NCBI GenBank assembly: GCA_030248215.1
Contig: JASANG010003323.1
Location: forward strand, 310,001-374,000
Source of the DNA: Enoplolaimus lenunculus
Taxonomy: Eukaryota; Nematoda; Enoplea; Enoplida; Thoracostomopsidae
Length of the DNA: 64,000 bases
Reading direction: 5' to 3'
Shown: one piece after another, positions 11,806 to 22,530 of the stretch
Numbering within the stretch: the stretch's first letter is position 1
Layout: each line of letters opens with the position of its first letter
Program-made: the position numbers and the translations under genes
The notes under the pieces: model-generated
Database searches by the model: none
What the model was told of the DNA's origin: nothing
Seen by the model: the letters and a program-made list of their open reading frames with translations, nothing else

Positions 11806-12124
11806 AAGAGTGGATGATGCATACTTCAACAAGAGTATATATGCAACTGGGCACATTCGGTGTAGAAAAGAATGTACCCGGCATGCGTTGCGTTTTTGCC
11901 CTACCCCATCCCCATTGTTTAAAGGGGAGTACAACCTATGCGAACCATGACACTTAATTTAACCGCCAGCGAATTGCTCCGCTTACAACTATAATTTAGG
12001 GTTATTACATGTGACAATGACCCCCCTCTAAACAGAGGGGTTCGGCCAAAAACGCAACACCCCGTGGTACATTTTGTACCATGCGGACCCCAAAGAGTGG
12101 CACACTTTTGTATTATGCACTCTT
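11806..12124. mobile_element. AAGAGTG-family MITE (copy 2)
   Basis: Inverted ends AAGAGTGGATGATGCAT and ATTATGCACTCTT. A perfect 9-bp repeat GATAATACC flanks it (11797-11805 and 12125-12133). A 9-bp duplication is typical of Mutator-like elements, but one clean case is thin evidence for a superfamily. The interior has GTTGCGTTTT and poly-C/poly-G spacers. Confidence 0.8.
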
Positions 12125-12672
12125 GATAATACCGTCCGGAGCTCAAGACCAGTTGCAAAACCCGGAAGCGAAGCCAAACCAGGCCGGTAAACCTATGCTT
12201 AATTGACAAATTTTGACAAATATCTGTAAACAGTTAGCGAAAATTTCGGTCTCGCGCTGACCATAGATACCGTTTTGTAAAAGGTATGAAAAATTTCACT
12301 ACCGAAATTGCCATAACCTCGGGCACAAATTCCAGCGAGCCGACGGTCGCTTTTTATTGCCGGAGCCAAAACCTCTGGTTTAATTCTGACAATTACCCAA
12401 AGCAAGCTGTATTGGGTAATATACCATATTGTCGCTCTTTACTTAACCGGTACGTTGCTATGACGAACCGATTTTGACCATAACCAGACAGCCTCTGTAA
12501 TCATCCATCAGTAAAGAAAGTTCGACTACTGAGGTACTCACATACACAGTCGATTAGACATAGAACTAAATATGTAAACGCAAATAGAGCTTATATGCAC
12601 AGAAATTACAATACTACAATATAATAACGTTTTTCAAATAAGATCAGACGCCAAATGTTAGTGCATCAAACA

Positions 12673-12899
12673 GGCCAATGTTAAGAACAGGCGCGGACCA
12701 GTATTATAAGCATATTCCTTAGCCTAAACCTAAGCCTAAGCCTAAACGTAAGAATGAGTATATTCCTAAGCCTAAGAATGAGTATATTCATAAGCCTAAG
12801 CCTAAGCCTAAGACAAGCAAATAAATCAGTCTAAAGCTTAAACTTTACTGTATTGCAGTCCCACAGAAAAACGTTCCGCCCCTGATCTTTGCATAGGCC
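12673..12899 (-). mobile_element. TelMITE
   Basis: Ends GGCCAATGTTAAGAACAGG and CTGATCTTTGCATAGGCC; TAAGCC core. The flanking 8-mers are diverged. Confidence 0.75.
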
Positions 12900-13234
12900 A
12901 TACAACCAAACCGTAATACTGTTTTTCTCTACTAACCAGTTGCTCCGTGGCCGTAAATTTTAACCAGATGGGACCAGAGCGGAGACCTTTGCCCCGGTGC
13001 CGTGACAGCAACCACTGGATATTCTCAGAATATATTTTTGTGTCAAAACACCAGTTTATTGCTGGACAAAGGTATTATTTTTTATTGAAAAATGAAACGT
13101 TGGGTTGAACCAAACTTTGCTATTTGTAAATAGTTTAACGTTAAAAAAGCACCAATTGTACCATATACTAAAGTTTCGGCGTCACCAACACACCAGATAC
13201 GTCAGTCCTTCAACACGCATCGACTCAAGTACGA

Positions 13235-13399
13235 TCCCGTAGCCAAAGGGGAACCAGACAAGGGCTCACCGCCCTCTGGAAAAATTTTGGCCACAAAAGA
13301 AAATTTTCAACCTTGCGTGTAGTAACTCATTGAAAACCCTTGAATGCCCCTCCTGAAAATTTTTTATCCCCCCAAGAAGGTGAGCTGGCTATGGGCCTG
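13235..13399. mobile_element. GTAGCCA-family MITE
   Basis: Starts CCCGTAGCCAAAGGGG and ends GAGCTGGCTATGGGCCTG. The interior carries the family signature TTTTCAACCTTGC...CATTGAAAACCCTTG...TGCCCCTCCTGAAAA. Confidence 0.7.
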
Positions 13400-13558
13400 G
13401 TCAAGTAGGAATAGCATAAAAAAATCTGGCCCCGGTATAGATACTGGCGATAGGGTTAGGCAACCACCTCTACAACCAATTCTTTTCAAACATCAGGCGA
13501 TCTGTGTGAGTTTGCCTTCGAAACATTTTTACAGTCGTTATGTACAACTGTGGAACAC

Positions 13559-13592
<34 letters not shown>

Positions 13593-13650
13593 TAATAATA
13601 ATAATAATAAATAATAATAATAATAATAATAGTAGTAGTAGTAGTAGTAA
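13559..13650 (+). repeat. (ATA)n/(GTA)n microsatellite
   Basis: Trinucleotide run of AAT/ATA turning into AGT at the right end. Confidence 0.95.
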
Positions 13651-13678
13651 GAAATCATTGCAATCAGTTCGTAAAATC

Positions 13679-13980
13679 AAGAGTGCATAATACAAGAGTG
13701 TGCAACTTTTTGGGTTCCGCATGGTACAAAATGTACCACCGGGCGTTGCGTTTTGGCCGACCCACGTCTTATTTAACGGGGGGCGGGTCGTTGTCACATG
13801 TAATAACCCTAAATTCAATTACAAGCGGAGCAATTTGTTGCCGGAGACATAAAGTCTCATGGTTCGCATAAGTTGTACTCCCGTCTGAATAAACGGGGCG
13901 ACGGCCGAAAACGCAACACGTGCTGGGTACATTCTTTTCTCGAGTTGCACACTCTTGTTAAATGGCGATTATCCACTCTT
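13679..13980. mobile_element. AAGAGTG-family MITE (copy 3)
   Basis: Ends AAGAGTGCATAATACAAGAG and TTATCCACTCTT are inverted. It shares GCGTTGCGTTTTGGCC, CATAAAGTCTCATGGTTCGC and GGGTACATTCTTTTC with copy 4, which lies under 200 bp away in the same orientation. Confidence 0.75.
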
Positions 13981-14174
13981 GGTAGAATGAACCAACCAAT
14001 CAAAATATAAGCAAATACACGACATATTGTTAGTATATGAGCTATTTTGACTAGCACCCGTAGCTTGCAACCCTGCCGCGGGCAATGAATCCCGACCATA
14101 TTGAACAAAATACGCTGACATTAACACAAAAAGACACCTTACAAACCCAATTTTGCATTCCAATCCGTATAATC

Positions 14175-14489
14175 AAGAGTGCATGATACAAGAGTGTGCA
14201 ATTCTTCGGGTTCCTCACGGTACAAAATGTACCACCGGGCGTTGCGTTTTGGTCGATCCCCCTTATTTAAAAAAAGGGGGGCGTCGATGTCACATCACCC
14301 TAAATTAAACTATAAGCGGAGCAATTTTTGAATGCGGATACATAAAGTGTCATGGTTCGCATCGGTTGTACCTCCGTCTAAATAAATGTGCATTCGGCCA
14401 AAAACGCAACGCGTGCCGGGTACATATTCTTTCCTACACAGAATGCAGCCAGTTGCATACTCTTGTTGAACTATGCATCAACCACTTTT
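14175..14489. mobile_element. AAGAGTG-family MITE (copy 4)
   Basis: Begins AAGAGTGCATGATACAAGAG and ends GCATCAACCACTTTT. It is collinear with copy 3. Confidence 0.75.
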
Positions 14490-14724
14490 GCTATAATTAA
14501 TGCATTGCAAGCTGAGTTGAACGCAACCTGTGGGTACGCGTGCATAAATGCGGACTGGGTACGGACAGAAATTTTTGACGTGAGTATATCCGCGGGTAAC
14601 GAAGTTCAAATCACGGATAGATAATTGTGATCCTTTATCCATCTCGAATTAGGGTAACAGACGCCAAACATATTAGGCTTTGTCTGGCTGACCTGTCTCC
14701 AGTCGGTGATGTGTTCGACCAGCT

Positions 14725-14982
14725 GGCCAATGTAAAGAACAATCGGCGATTATAAGCATATTCCTAAGCCTAAGCCTAAGCGTAACAATGAGCATATTCC
14801 TAAGCCTAAGCCTAAGCGTAACAATGAGCATATTCCTAAGCCTAAGCCTAAACCTAAGCGTAAGAATGAGTTTATTCCTAAGCCTAGGCCTAAGCCAAGT
14901 AAAAAAATTAAAAATTAGTCTAAAGCCTAAAATTCTATTCTAGTCCCACAAAAACGTTCCGCCCGTGATCTTTACATGGGCC
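14725..14982 (-). mobile_element. TelMITE
   Basis: Ends GGCCAATGTAAAGAACA and TGATCTTTACATGGGCC. A perfect 8-bp duplication GACCAGCT flanks it (14717-14724 and 14983-14990). The core is three TAAGCC blocks separated by AATGAGCATATTCC. Confidence 0.9.
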
Positions 14983-15233
14983 GACCAGCTGACTGAAAAA
15001 ACATCAAGGTTAACAATTTGTAGCTGGTTTGACAGTTCTACTCGGTTTACCAAAACCTTCAATCCTTATATTCGATTTTTGATTTACAATACATATTTTC
15101 TACCTGAAAATGTTAGTTTGTTAGCTGCGAAACACCTCTGAGTCACACACAAGCTTACTTAAGCAAAAATATCTATCCGATTGATTCGGTGTCGGCAGCT
15201 CTAGTTTTGTTATATTCCTCAACAGAGCCCATA

Positions 15234-15506
15234 CGCTGCAAAAAATGGTGAGTCAAATTGACTCTCCCCGAAATAGGCTCCTTCGGACTACACAAACTGA
15301 GTCAAATTCGACCCCGCGCCACAGTCAAATTTGACTCAGGCTTCTCCAGGCTATACAAACTGAGTCAAATTCGACTCCGCCACAGTCAAATTTGACTCTC
15401 TGAGTCGAATTTGACTGTGGCGGAATCGAATTTTGACTCAATTTGCGCCGTCCGTAAAAGCCTATTTCGGAAAAAGTCAATTTGACTCACCATTTTCTTT
15501 GCACTG
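15234..15506. mobile_element. GAGTCAAA-family MITE (CACTG ends, TA duplication)
   Basis: Left end CGCTGCAAAAAATGGTGAGT and right end ACTCACCATTTTCTTTGCAC are inverted, with TA on each outer side. The interior is a palindrome of GAGTCAAATTCGACTC motifs and CTACACAAACTGAGTC. CACTG-type ends with a TA duplication fit a Tc1/mariner-like MITE. Confidence 0.8.
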
Positions 15507-16002
15507 TAAGCTTATATTCTAGTTTACCTCAATACTTTTCTTTATATTTTCTGTAACTCCATTTCAAAATACATTTCTATACTTCAGAACCTTCTAAAGC
15601 AATAACTGCAGTGGCGAATCATGAATCAACGACAACGCTTATCGCACAGCAGCTTCTGATGATTAAACCAATCAACAACAGTGGCCGATACAAATTGTCG
15701 AGATGTCGTGGTACCAAAATTGTCCGCTGACGGGGTGATCCAGGAGCAGAAATTTTGTGCCACAACGAAACATCAACATCGTTGCCTCCCACAGGCTTAC
15801 TTAAGCACAAAACAATGGTCCGATCGGTGTCAACAGCGCCCAATGGTATGGTGTACATTGAGCACCACAACCAACCTACGGTCTATGTTGAGTCTTAATG
15901 TATGGCACGTCAGGGACACCATTTCGCACCACGTCTCTACGTCACAACCTTTTTTAACTCCCATAGCTTCTAAGCGTATCTCACCGCATCGACCGGTCGG
16001 CT

Positions 16003-19000
16003 TCAACAAAAGCATCGATCCGGTTCGTTGTCGATTGCGTCAGTGAGCGATATTGACGACGGTCGACGGACGTGACCGGATTTAATTCCGTCCCAGTCGG
16101 GCGACAGTGCAAATTCGCCCGACTCAAGACGGGCGTTGATGTCGCGTGCGATCAAATGAAACGCTTCTTCGACGTTTTGGCCACTGATTGCGGACGTTTC
16201 CAAAAATTTCATGCCATGATGCTTCGCAAAATACTCGCCTTCTTCGAACAACACTTGACGCGCGCCGGCCGCTGCGTCACATTTGTGTCCGACAAGCTGG
16301 TTAAGAAGGAACAAAATGACACCAACAATACAGACAGGGTTCCAGTATTCTCAAATATATACAGCATCTATTACCAGTTGACAATTTGGTTCAGGTAAAA
16401 TTCCATGCAAGCAAACGGATCGCTTTAAAATTTGGCACATTTTTACAGTTGATGATTCTTCGTATTTGTACGCCGACATTGGTATTTAGTAGGAGCTGGT
16501 TCAGTTTGGTTGTTTGAATTATTAACTGTCCCAACTGGTGATAGATGCTATACACATTTGAGAATACCGGTAGAGATTATAGGTCGTAAGTATGTAACGT
16601 CAGACTGTACATATAGCGTATGCTTAGGAATAGCGGCCCCATGTATAGAACAGGGCCGGATCGTTTTCCGGACGGGCTATAGAATAGAGTCAGATTAAGC
16701 GTTAGACTAATTTTTTTGCTTAGGCTTATGCTTAGGAATATGCTTATACTACGGTTCCGGCCCTGTTCTATCCATGGGCCGGAATATCAAAAGATATCTA
16801 TATCGATAGCACGTTTGCGTAATACAGAACGCGTACGTATGTCCCAAAATGTTCACAAAAGAAACACTTCGCATTTCAAAAACAAAATATATATAGGAAT
16901 TTAACAGGGACCGACCGGATATTAATTTCACCGATACCGGAACCAGAGCCGCATAGTGAATTTTGTACCGGAACCGGAGCCGAATGTTAACCGGATATAG
17001 GATCTAAATTTGTACCCTGTTGAAAGTATTTGATTCGTGCAAAAGTATGTATTTATGGATTTAAGATTAATTTTTGGTTTGGATTTTTCGTTCCATGTGT
17101 AGTGTCCATTCATGAATTGCTCGCAATTGCAGTCGGAGTATTTTGACGTGCAAAAAACAGTTTTATGATATTTGGAATCACAACCACAAATATCCGGTAT
17201 CCGGTAGGTTTATATACACTGGAAGCCGGAACCGGATACAGATGTCGCATTTTGCCAGATATTACACCGGAACCGGATATTAAACAGGAACCGGATATTA
17301 AACCGGAACCGGATATTGAACCGGAACCGGATATTAAACAGGACCCGGATATTAAACAGGAACCGGATATTAAACCGGAACCGGATATTGAACCGGAACC
17401 GGATATTAAACCACGACCGGATATTAAACCGGGACCGGATGGATATCGGGTCGATCCTTGAAATTTAACAAGCAGTTTCGTACTTACCTGATATACACAC
17501 GGCTGATCCCCAATGTTGATTTTTGCTTCATGAATCCACGATGCTACATTTTCGAATGTTTTACGATTGGTGATATCGTACAGCAATAAGACTCCGACTG
17601 AATTGCGATAGTAGGACTTTGTTATTGACCTATAATATACGTAATGTAACGTACTTGAATATATATATAGGCTTGGATTGTCGGTCCATATTCTCAAATG
17701 CGTATAGCACCTATGGTCCATGTATAGAACAGGGCCGGATCGTTTTCTGGCGGGGTTATAATAGAGTCAGTTTAAGGTTTATACTAATTTTTTTAACTTA
17801 GGCTTAGGCTTAGGAATAGGCTCATCCATGCGCATAGGCTTAGGCTTAGGCTTAAAACTATGCTTATACTACTGTTCCGGCCCTGTTTTATACATGGGCC
17901 GCATCTATCATCGATTAGCGATAAGTTTTCAAACTGACGAACATCTGCAATTGCAAATCTCAAATGTGCTACAAAAGTAGGGCAAATCAAACGTGAAAAA
18001 TGTGCTGAATTTCGAATCTCACCATACTCGCTGGTTCCAAAGTTACAGGACCTATCTCCAACTGGTAATAGGTGCTATACACATTTGAGAATATCGGCTC
18101 TTGCCCAAAAATCACGATAATAAATGCATATTGCTTCAGGCAGTCCTATAAACAACGTCTGTCAGGCAAATTTCTGGTTAAATCCCCATAATCATAGACG
18201 CTGTCTATCATTGTATTTGTATTATTAATGTCGGCGTGTTTCACGGCGTCTAGTAGTTATCGGGACCCTGGCAGTCACAAAATGTGTTACGTCTCTTGCG
18301 TTTGTATTTGAAAAAAATTAATCGAAATTATAGTAGACCTCTTGTCATAGATTATAACCGGTTATGGTTGGCAGCCGGCTTAGGCTACGCTATTTTTTGG
18401 TATCTGGTTGAACCCTGACCCTGATAGGTATGATAGGTAACATGATATGGCACGACACCGTAAACATTCTGGCCAATGTTAATTTTTTAGGGCCGTGTAA
18501 CAGTAGATTAAGCGTATTCCTAAGCCTAGGAAGCCTAAATCTAAGCGTTACAAAAACGTACGCCTAAGCCTAAGCCTAAGCAAAAAATGTAGTCTAAAAC
18601 GTAATCTTTCTCTTTTCCAGATCCACCAGAAACCGGAACGGACCTAAAAAAGTAACATGGGCCAAAATTCTGGTTCGCACGCTCTGAAATGCTAATTTCG
18701 TATTTGCTTCAACTGTACATGGAAATAGAATACAAGTTTACAGCCAAAACTTGATACGTGTGACATACGGATGCATGGAGCCACAATGAAACCTGATGCT
18801 AATGCTGCACATCGGTAAAACGTTGATGCGTATGTAGTGCCTTCATATGCAAAAGCAGTAAAAACATGGAAGAACCAAGATACATACATGTGTGTATGTT
18901 GAGGTTCTTGTAAGACATAAAAACAGAAAAACTCAGCAGTTGATTGTGAGGCGGCGTGGCTCAGTGATTAGCGGCGCTGGACTGATAATCTGTGGACCGA

Positions 19001-19845
19001 GTTCGAAACCTCGCGGGAACGACCCTGATTTTCAGCTGCTGAGCACTCAGAACTAAAAACCGCCGTACCCTAGCCTAACCAACTTATCACAATACGTATT
19101 GCTGTTGTTCTAATGATATTTAAATCGAACATAAAATTGCAGAGGCTATAAAGACAATTTTAAATTAATTCTAAAACGAAAAGGCATCAGCACATTACAT
19201 GAGCGGCCCATGTTACTTTTAGGGCCGTCCCGGTTTGTGGTGGGTCTGTAAAACAGTATGCCTTACATTCTAGCCGACATTTTTTCCTTACGCTTAGGCT
19301 TACGCTTAGAAATACGCTTTTGCAACGCTTAGGCTTAGGCTTAGGAACTCATTTTTGCAACGCTTAGGCTTAGGCTTAGGGACTAATTTTTGCAACGCTT
19401 AGGCTTAGGCTTAGGAACTCATTTTTGCAACGCTTAGGCTTAGGCTTAGGAACTCATTTTTGCAACGCTTAGGCTTAGGCTTAGGCTTACGAATCCGCTT
19501 AATCTACGGTTACGGCCCTAAAAGTAACCTTGGCCAATATGAGCTATACTGCTCTTCCTAATAACCATAAGACGCCAAGCAAATCATAACTGTAAATCGA
19601 CTATATACGTATGCTAGCTCTAACCTTTACCTAAACTTTTCTTGACCCGCCGTATCCCACAGTTGCAGTTTCACACGCAATCCAGGCCGAATTTCGATCA
19701 GCCGTGCGTAAAAGTCAACACCCACCGTCGGATCGCAGAATTCCGTAAATTTACCCTCAGTAAAATACTTTAGCAGACTCGATTTGCCCACCGTCGAATC
19801 GCCAATTAATATCAAACGAAACTGATAATGAAACATCGGTTCCAT
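16003..19845 (-). CDS. rab39: Rab39 small GTPase, complete, three coding exons
   Basis: Small GTPase of the Rab39 subfamily (endolysosomal and autophagic traffic in studied animals). Exons: 19845-19631, 17629-17488, 16296-16003; 651 nt in all, 216 aa. Junctions are clean: AG|GTAAAG after exon 1 (phase 2, the Arg72 codon split AG+G), CAG|GTAAGT after exon 2 (phase 0), acceptors TTATAG and TTAACCAG. All GTPase motifs are present: GDSTVGKS (15-22), Thr40 in DPTVGVDF, WDTAGQEKF (63-71), VGHKCD (121-126; His in place of the usual Asn is characteristic of Rab39) and ETSA (152-155). The protein ends in CFC, the double-geranylgeranylation motif, as in vertebrate RAB39. Length matches the family (about 210-217 aa). 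Intron 1 (17630-19630) and intron 2 (16297-17487) are packed with MITEs, a tRNA-like repeat and a minisatellite, yet the exons look intact. The start is the ATG giving the family-typical N-terminus before YQFRLILIGD. Confidence 0.96.
16342..16570. mobile_element. TATTCTCAAATG-family MITE (rab39 intron 2)
   Basis: Left end AGTATTCTCAAATATATACA and right end ATACACATTTGAGAATACC are inverted. GCATCTATTACCAGTTG and CAACTGGTGATAGATGC form the inner arms. Confidence 0.7.
16635..16780 (+). mobile_element. TelMITE (rab39 intron 2)
   Basis: Ends GGCCCCATGTATAGAACAGG and CCTGTTCTATCCATGGGCC. The flanks GGAATAGC and GGAATATC agree at 7 of 8. Small TTAGGC core. Confidence 0.85.
16905..17019. mobile_element. 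Short CCGG hAT-like element (rab39 intron 2)
   Basis: CAGGGACCGACCGGATATT at the left and AAATTTGTACCCTG at the right, with CCGGAACCGGAGCCG blocks between. This is a miniature form of the 10302 family. Confidence 0.6.
17185..17455 (+). repeat. 18-bp CCGGAACCGGATATTAAA minisatellite (rab39 intron 2)
   Basis: About ten tandem copies of an 18-bp unit with variants at a few positions, ending roughly 35 bp from the exon 2 donor at 17487. Because 18 is a multiple of three, the plus strand reads as a PEPDIK repeat, but this is intronic satellite on the antisense strand. The unit matches subterminal blocks of the CCGG hAT-like elements, from which it probably expanded. Confidence 0.85.
17686..18097. 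mobile_element. TATTCTCAAATG-family MITE with nested TelMITE (rab39 intron 1)
   Basis: Outer ends CCATATTCTCAAATGCG and CACATTTGAGAATATCGG. The interior GTTTTCAAACTGACGAACAT matches copies at 20094 and 31877. It is split at GCACCTAT by a TelMITE. Confidence 0.8.
17715..17900 (+). mobile_element. TelMITE nested in a TATTCTCAAATG MITE
   Basis: Ends GGTCCATGTATAGAACAGGG and CCCTGTTTTATACATGGGCC. The flanks GCACCTAT (17707-17714) and GCATCTAT (17901-17908) agree at 7 of 8. Confidence 0.88.
18481..18663 (-). mobile_element. TelMITE (rab39 intron 1)
   Basis: Ends GGCCAATGTTAATTTTTTAG and AAAAAAGTAACATGGGCC. The flanks AACATTCT and AAAATTCT agree at 7 of 8. Confidence 0.85.
18951..19029 (+). repeat. 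tRNA-like sequence, probable SINE head (rab39 intron 1)
   Basis: A-box-like TGGCTCAGTGATTAGCGG and B-box-like AGTTCGAAACC at tRNA spacing. The anticodon-arm-like TGGACTGATAATC would carry GAT (Ile). The T stem pairs badly and no matching acceptor 3' strand is present, so this is not a working tRNA. It is read opposite to rab39. Confidence 0.55.
19205..19536 (+). mobile_element. TelMITE with expanded core (rab39 intron 1)
   Basis: Ends GGCCCATGTTACTTTTAGGG and CCCTAAAAGTAACCTTGGCC. The flanks ACATGAGC and ATATGAGC agree at 7 of 8. The core has about five tandem 35-bp subrepeats, each GCAACGC followed by three TTAGGC units and a short spacer, so the hexamer block amplified in place. Confidence 0.88.
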
Positions 19846-20093
19846 TATGACGAAATGGTCAATTTGGGATGACGCGGTTAAGGCAAGATTAGTAGTACAC
19901 TGTCATCGAGAAACTGGGTCTAAAGATTCAACTGAACAAGCGACATTATGTTAAACGTTGCATTGACGTGTTCGTTTTCCAATTGGGCCAACAGTAAACG
20001 CGAGCGTATTAGACGTACGCATTATTAGAATAAATACAACTAAAATACACAGCATATAAATATTAGTTTGGGCACAAAAGCCTTCAAGCTGAA

Positions 20094-20523
20094 CCCATAT
20101 TCTCAAATGCGTATAGCACCTATGGCCATTGTTACGTTAAGGGGCGTAACAGTAGACTAAGCGTATAATTCCCAAGGCTAAGCCTAAGCGTTGCAAAAAT
20201 GTGTGCTTAAGCGTAAGCCTAAGCCTAAGACTAAGCGTAAGCAAAAAAATGTAATCTAGAATCTAAACCTACTCTTTTATAGGCCCACCAGAAACCTGGA
20301 CGCCCCTTAAAGTAACATGGGCCGCACCTATCATCAGTTAGCGATAGGTTTTCAAACTGACGAACATCTGCAATTGCTGATCTCGGTAATTTGGTACAGA
20401 AGTAGGGCAAATCAAACGCGAATAATGTGCTGAATTTTGAACCTCACCATACTCTGGTTGAAGAAGATACGCGACCTATTACCAACTTTATGATAGGTGC
20501 TACACACATTTGAGAATACGGCC
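20094..20523. mobile_element. TATTCTCAAATG-family MITE with nested TelMITE
   Basis: Ends CCATATTCTCAAATGCG and CACATTTGAGAATACGG. The interior is collinear with 17686-18097. It is split at GCACCTAT, the same site as that copy. Confidence 0.82.
20124..20323 (-). mobile_element. TelMITE nested in a TATTCTCAAATG MITE
   Basis: Ends GGCCATTGTTACGTTAAGGG and CCCTTAAAGTAACATGGGCC. A perfect 8-bp duplication GCACCTAT flanks it (20116-20123, 20324-20331). It belongs to the TTACTTTTAGGG end type and lies opposite to the copy at 17715, so the two insertions are independent. Confidence 0.92.
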
Positions 20524-20788
20524 TGTAGTCCACAAATTCTAAATACCACTCAGTAATATAAGCTCCTGCTATTCATGATGTGGTCATCGGATACCATGAG
20601 ACATTAGGCGTACTCCACGTTGTAATTCAGCACAATTCCGAATTGGGTTTAGTCCATAGCGAAATGACGACTTCAGCCATCCCAAGGCGGAATCATGCCT
20701 GATGAAGCTGTGCGTTTTCTGATTGGTCACTTGATAGTCGTAATCCAGCTTGATTCGAGTTTGGTTAGTAAAACAACCTGGCAGCCAA

Positions 20789-21530
20789 CAGCTGGATGCG
20801 ACCGGATATTAATCTACCGGATACCGGATATTGAGTTTCATACCGGAACAACAAGTCTATTGTACATGTTACAATAATTTATTTTTCGCTGTATGTTTAG
20901 CGTGCTCAAGGTTTTCGTCTGTTATAAAGTTCATAATTGCTGCTGATAAACTGAAATTATTTAATGCATTAATGCGTTTAACTCTCGCCCGTTTACATAA
21001 CTTAAAAGTAACTGAAACGTACCAAAACTTGAACTTATTGACTTGCCCAGAAATGTAATCGCAGCAAGATGTTAAAGACGTTCACTTGAAAAAACCAGTT
21101 TTATAATAATTCCGATTGCGGTTCCGGTTCCGGAATTTTTTCACCTTCCGGTTCCGGTAAATTTCTACCGCAATTAAAAATTAAATATTAAAATTTGGTC
21201 CGTGGAAATTAAGATATTTTACTGAAAAATGACGATAAAAATTAAATATATTTTATTAGTACAGTATGCAAACCTTGACAATCGCCGAAAATAAACTACC
21301 GAAGGTAGATTTGGCTTCTGCGGATTATGAAAATCTAAAATAGAGCAGATAAAGTGAATATCTATCTCGAACTCGGTTTATTTCACCAATAATATTTCAA
21401 AAAAGAAAATTAAAATAAATTTTTCGGTCGTATGCATTTTTCATTTTCCGGTTCCGCCGCCGGTTCCGGTAAATTGTAATTCCGGTTGCACCCTGGGCAT
21501 CCCAACCGTAAATATCCGGTATCCGATAGG
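20789..21530. mobile_element. CCGG hAT-like element (10302 type, inverted) with a nested 8770-type copy
   Basis: 20880-21100 is the reverse complement of the middle of 10302-10932 (shared GTTATAAAGTTCATAATTGC and AATCGCAGCAAGAT). The match resumes at 21500 with GTAAATATCCGGTATCCG. In between, about 21107-21494 is a copy of the 8770-type element ending GGTTGCACCCTG. Confidence 0.7.
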
Positions 21531-21619
21531 TCGTAAATACGAAGATTTAATCTATGTGTTAGATTTAGGAATATGTCAAAATCGCACGTTCGTTTAAGAA
21601 ACCAGGAAGTAAAACAGAG

Positions 21620-21771
21620 AAGCCAATGTTACTTTTAGGGGCGTAACAGTAGATCAAGCGTACTCCTAAGTCTAATCGTAAGCCCTAGTAAAAAATATAA
21701 TCTAGAATGTAACCCTACTCTTTTACAGACCAACCGTTAAACCTAGACGCCCATAAAAGTAAAATGGGCCA
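21620..21771 (-). mobile_element. TelMITE
   Basis: Ends AAGCCAATGTTACTTTTAGG and CATAAAAGTAAAATGGGCC. The flanks AAACAGAG and ACACAGAG agree at 7 of 8. Only a remnant of the hexamer core. Confidence 0.75.
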
Positions 21772-22336
21772 ACACAGAGGTAACGTGGTAAATTAAATAT
21801 CGCTAGCCGGAAGCTAGCAACCGCTTTTTTTACGATAATTTTCATATGCCATATATACGAAATGTAAGTCTGAGAACTGAGATAACCACCGGCAATAAAC
21901 AATTAGAACTGCAGACAAATTTCTCAATAATTGCAATACCAAAAATGTTATAAGCGATGAAAAATTACCGATTCCGATTCGGATTGTACCTGCAACCGGA
22001 ATCGGAACTGAATTTCAATCGCAATCGTCATCCGAAATCCGGTTGCACGACTGCATCCGATGGATACGCGTGCAAAGTGGATTGTTTGCACGCTGTTAGA
22101 GCTCTATACAATCGACCGAGGACTGTTTAATGGCATTTTGGTGAGTATATTTTGTCGAAGAACTTACTTTACCTCGTTCACAGTCAAAAATTTTTCATCC
22201 GGTTGCGCACTTCCATTTCTCGAACACAGTTGAAGCCCTCCCCCCCGCTGCGTCGGGACCGAGCGAATGCTCAGGATGTTCCGAACTTCACTGGATACCG
22301 CTTTTTCTAAACCCAATCGCATTCCGAAACTACAGA

Positions 22337-22530
22337 CACGTAGCCAGCTCGCCTTGCTAGGGGGGCAGGTGCGTAGCCAACTCACCTTGCTAGGGTGGCT
22401 AAAAATTTATCAGGAGGGGTATTCAAGGGTTTTCAATGAGCTACAAGCAAGGTTGAAAACTTTCTAGGGGGGCCAAAATTTTCCAGAAGGGGCTGAGCAA
22501 CCCCTATCCCGCCCCCTTGGCTACGAGCCT
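22337..22530. mobile_element. GTAGCCA-family MITE (reverse), with a duplicated left end
   Basis: GTAGCCAGCTCGCCTTGCTA and GTAGCCAACTCACCTTGCTA occur 44 bp apart at the left; the right end is CCCCCTTGGCTACGAGCCTG. The interior AGCAAGGTTGAAAACTTTCT is the family signature. Confidence 0.7.

Larger units (their letters stand above)
1..16002. other. Intergenic, repeat-dense region without a recognised gene
   Basis: No open frame here is long, conserved or exon-like enough to be called. Identified elements are listed separately. The sequence between them (for example 560-1000, 1080-1620, 5600-6730, 12130-12670) is AT-rich with no feature I can name. The last few hundred bases (15510-16002) probably hold the 3' UTR of rab39, which is read from the minus strand. 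Confidence 0.7.

Noticed and set aside
15681-16046. 121-codon plus-strand frame opposite the end of rab39
   Set aside because: Overlaps the last rab39 exon antisense and its probable 3' UTR; no independent support.
17165-17461. PEPDIK-repeat protein
   Set aside because: An 18-bp intronic minisatellite keeps the frame open; it lies antisense to rab39 with no exon structure.
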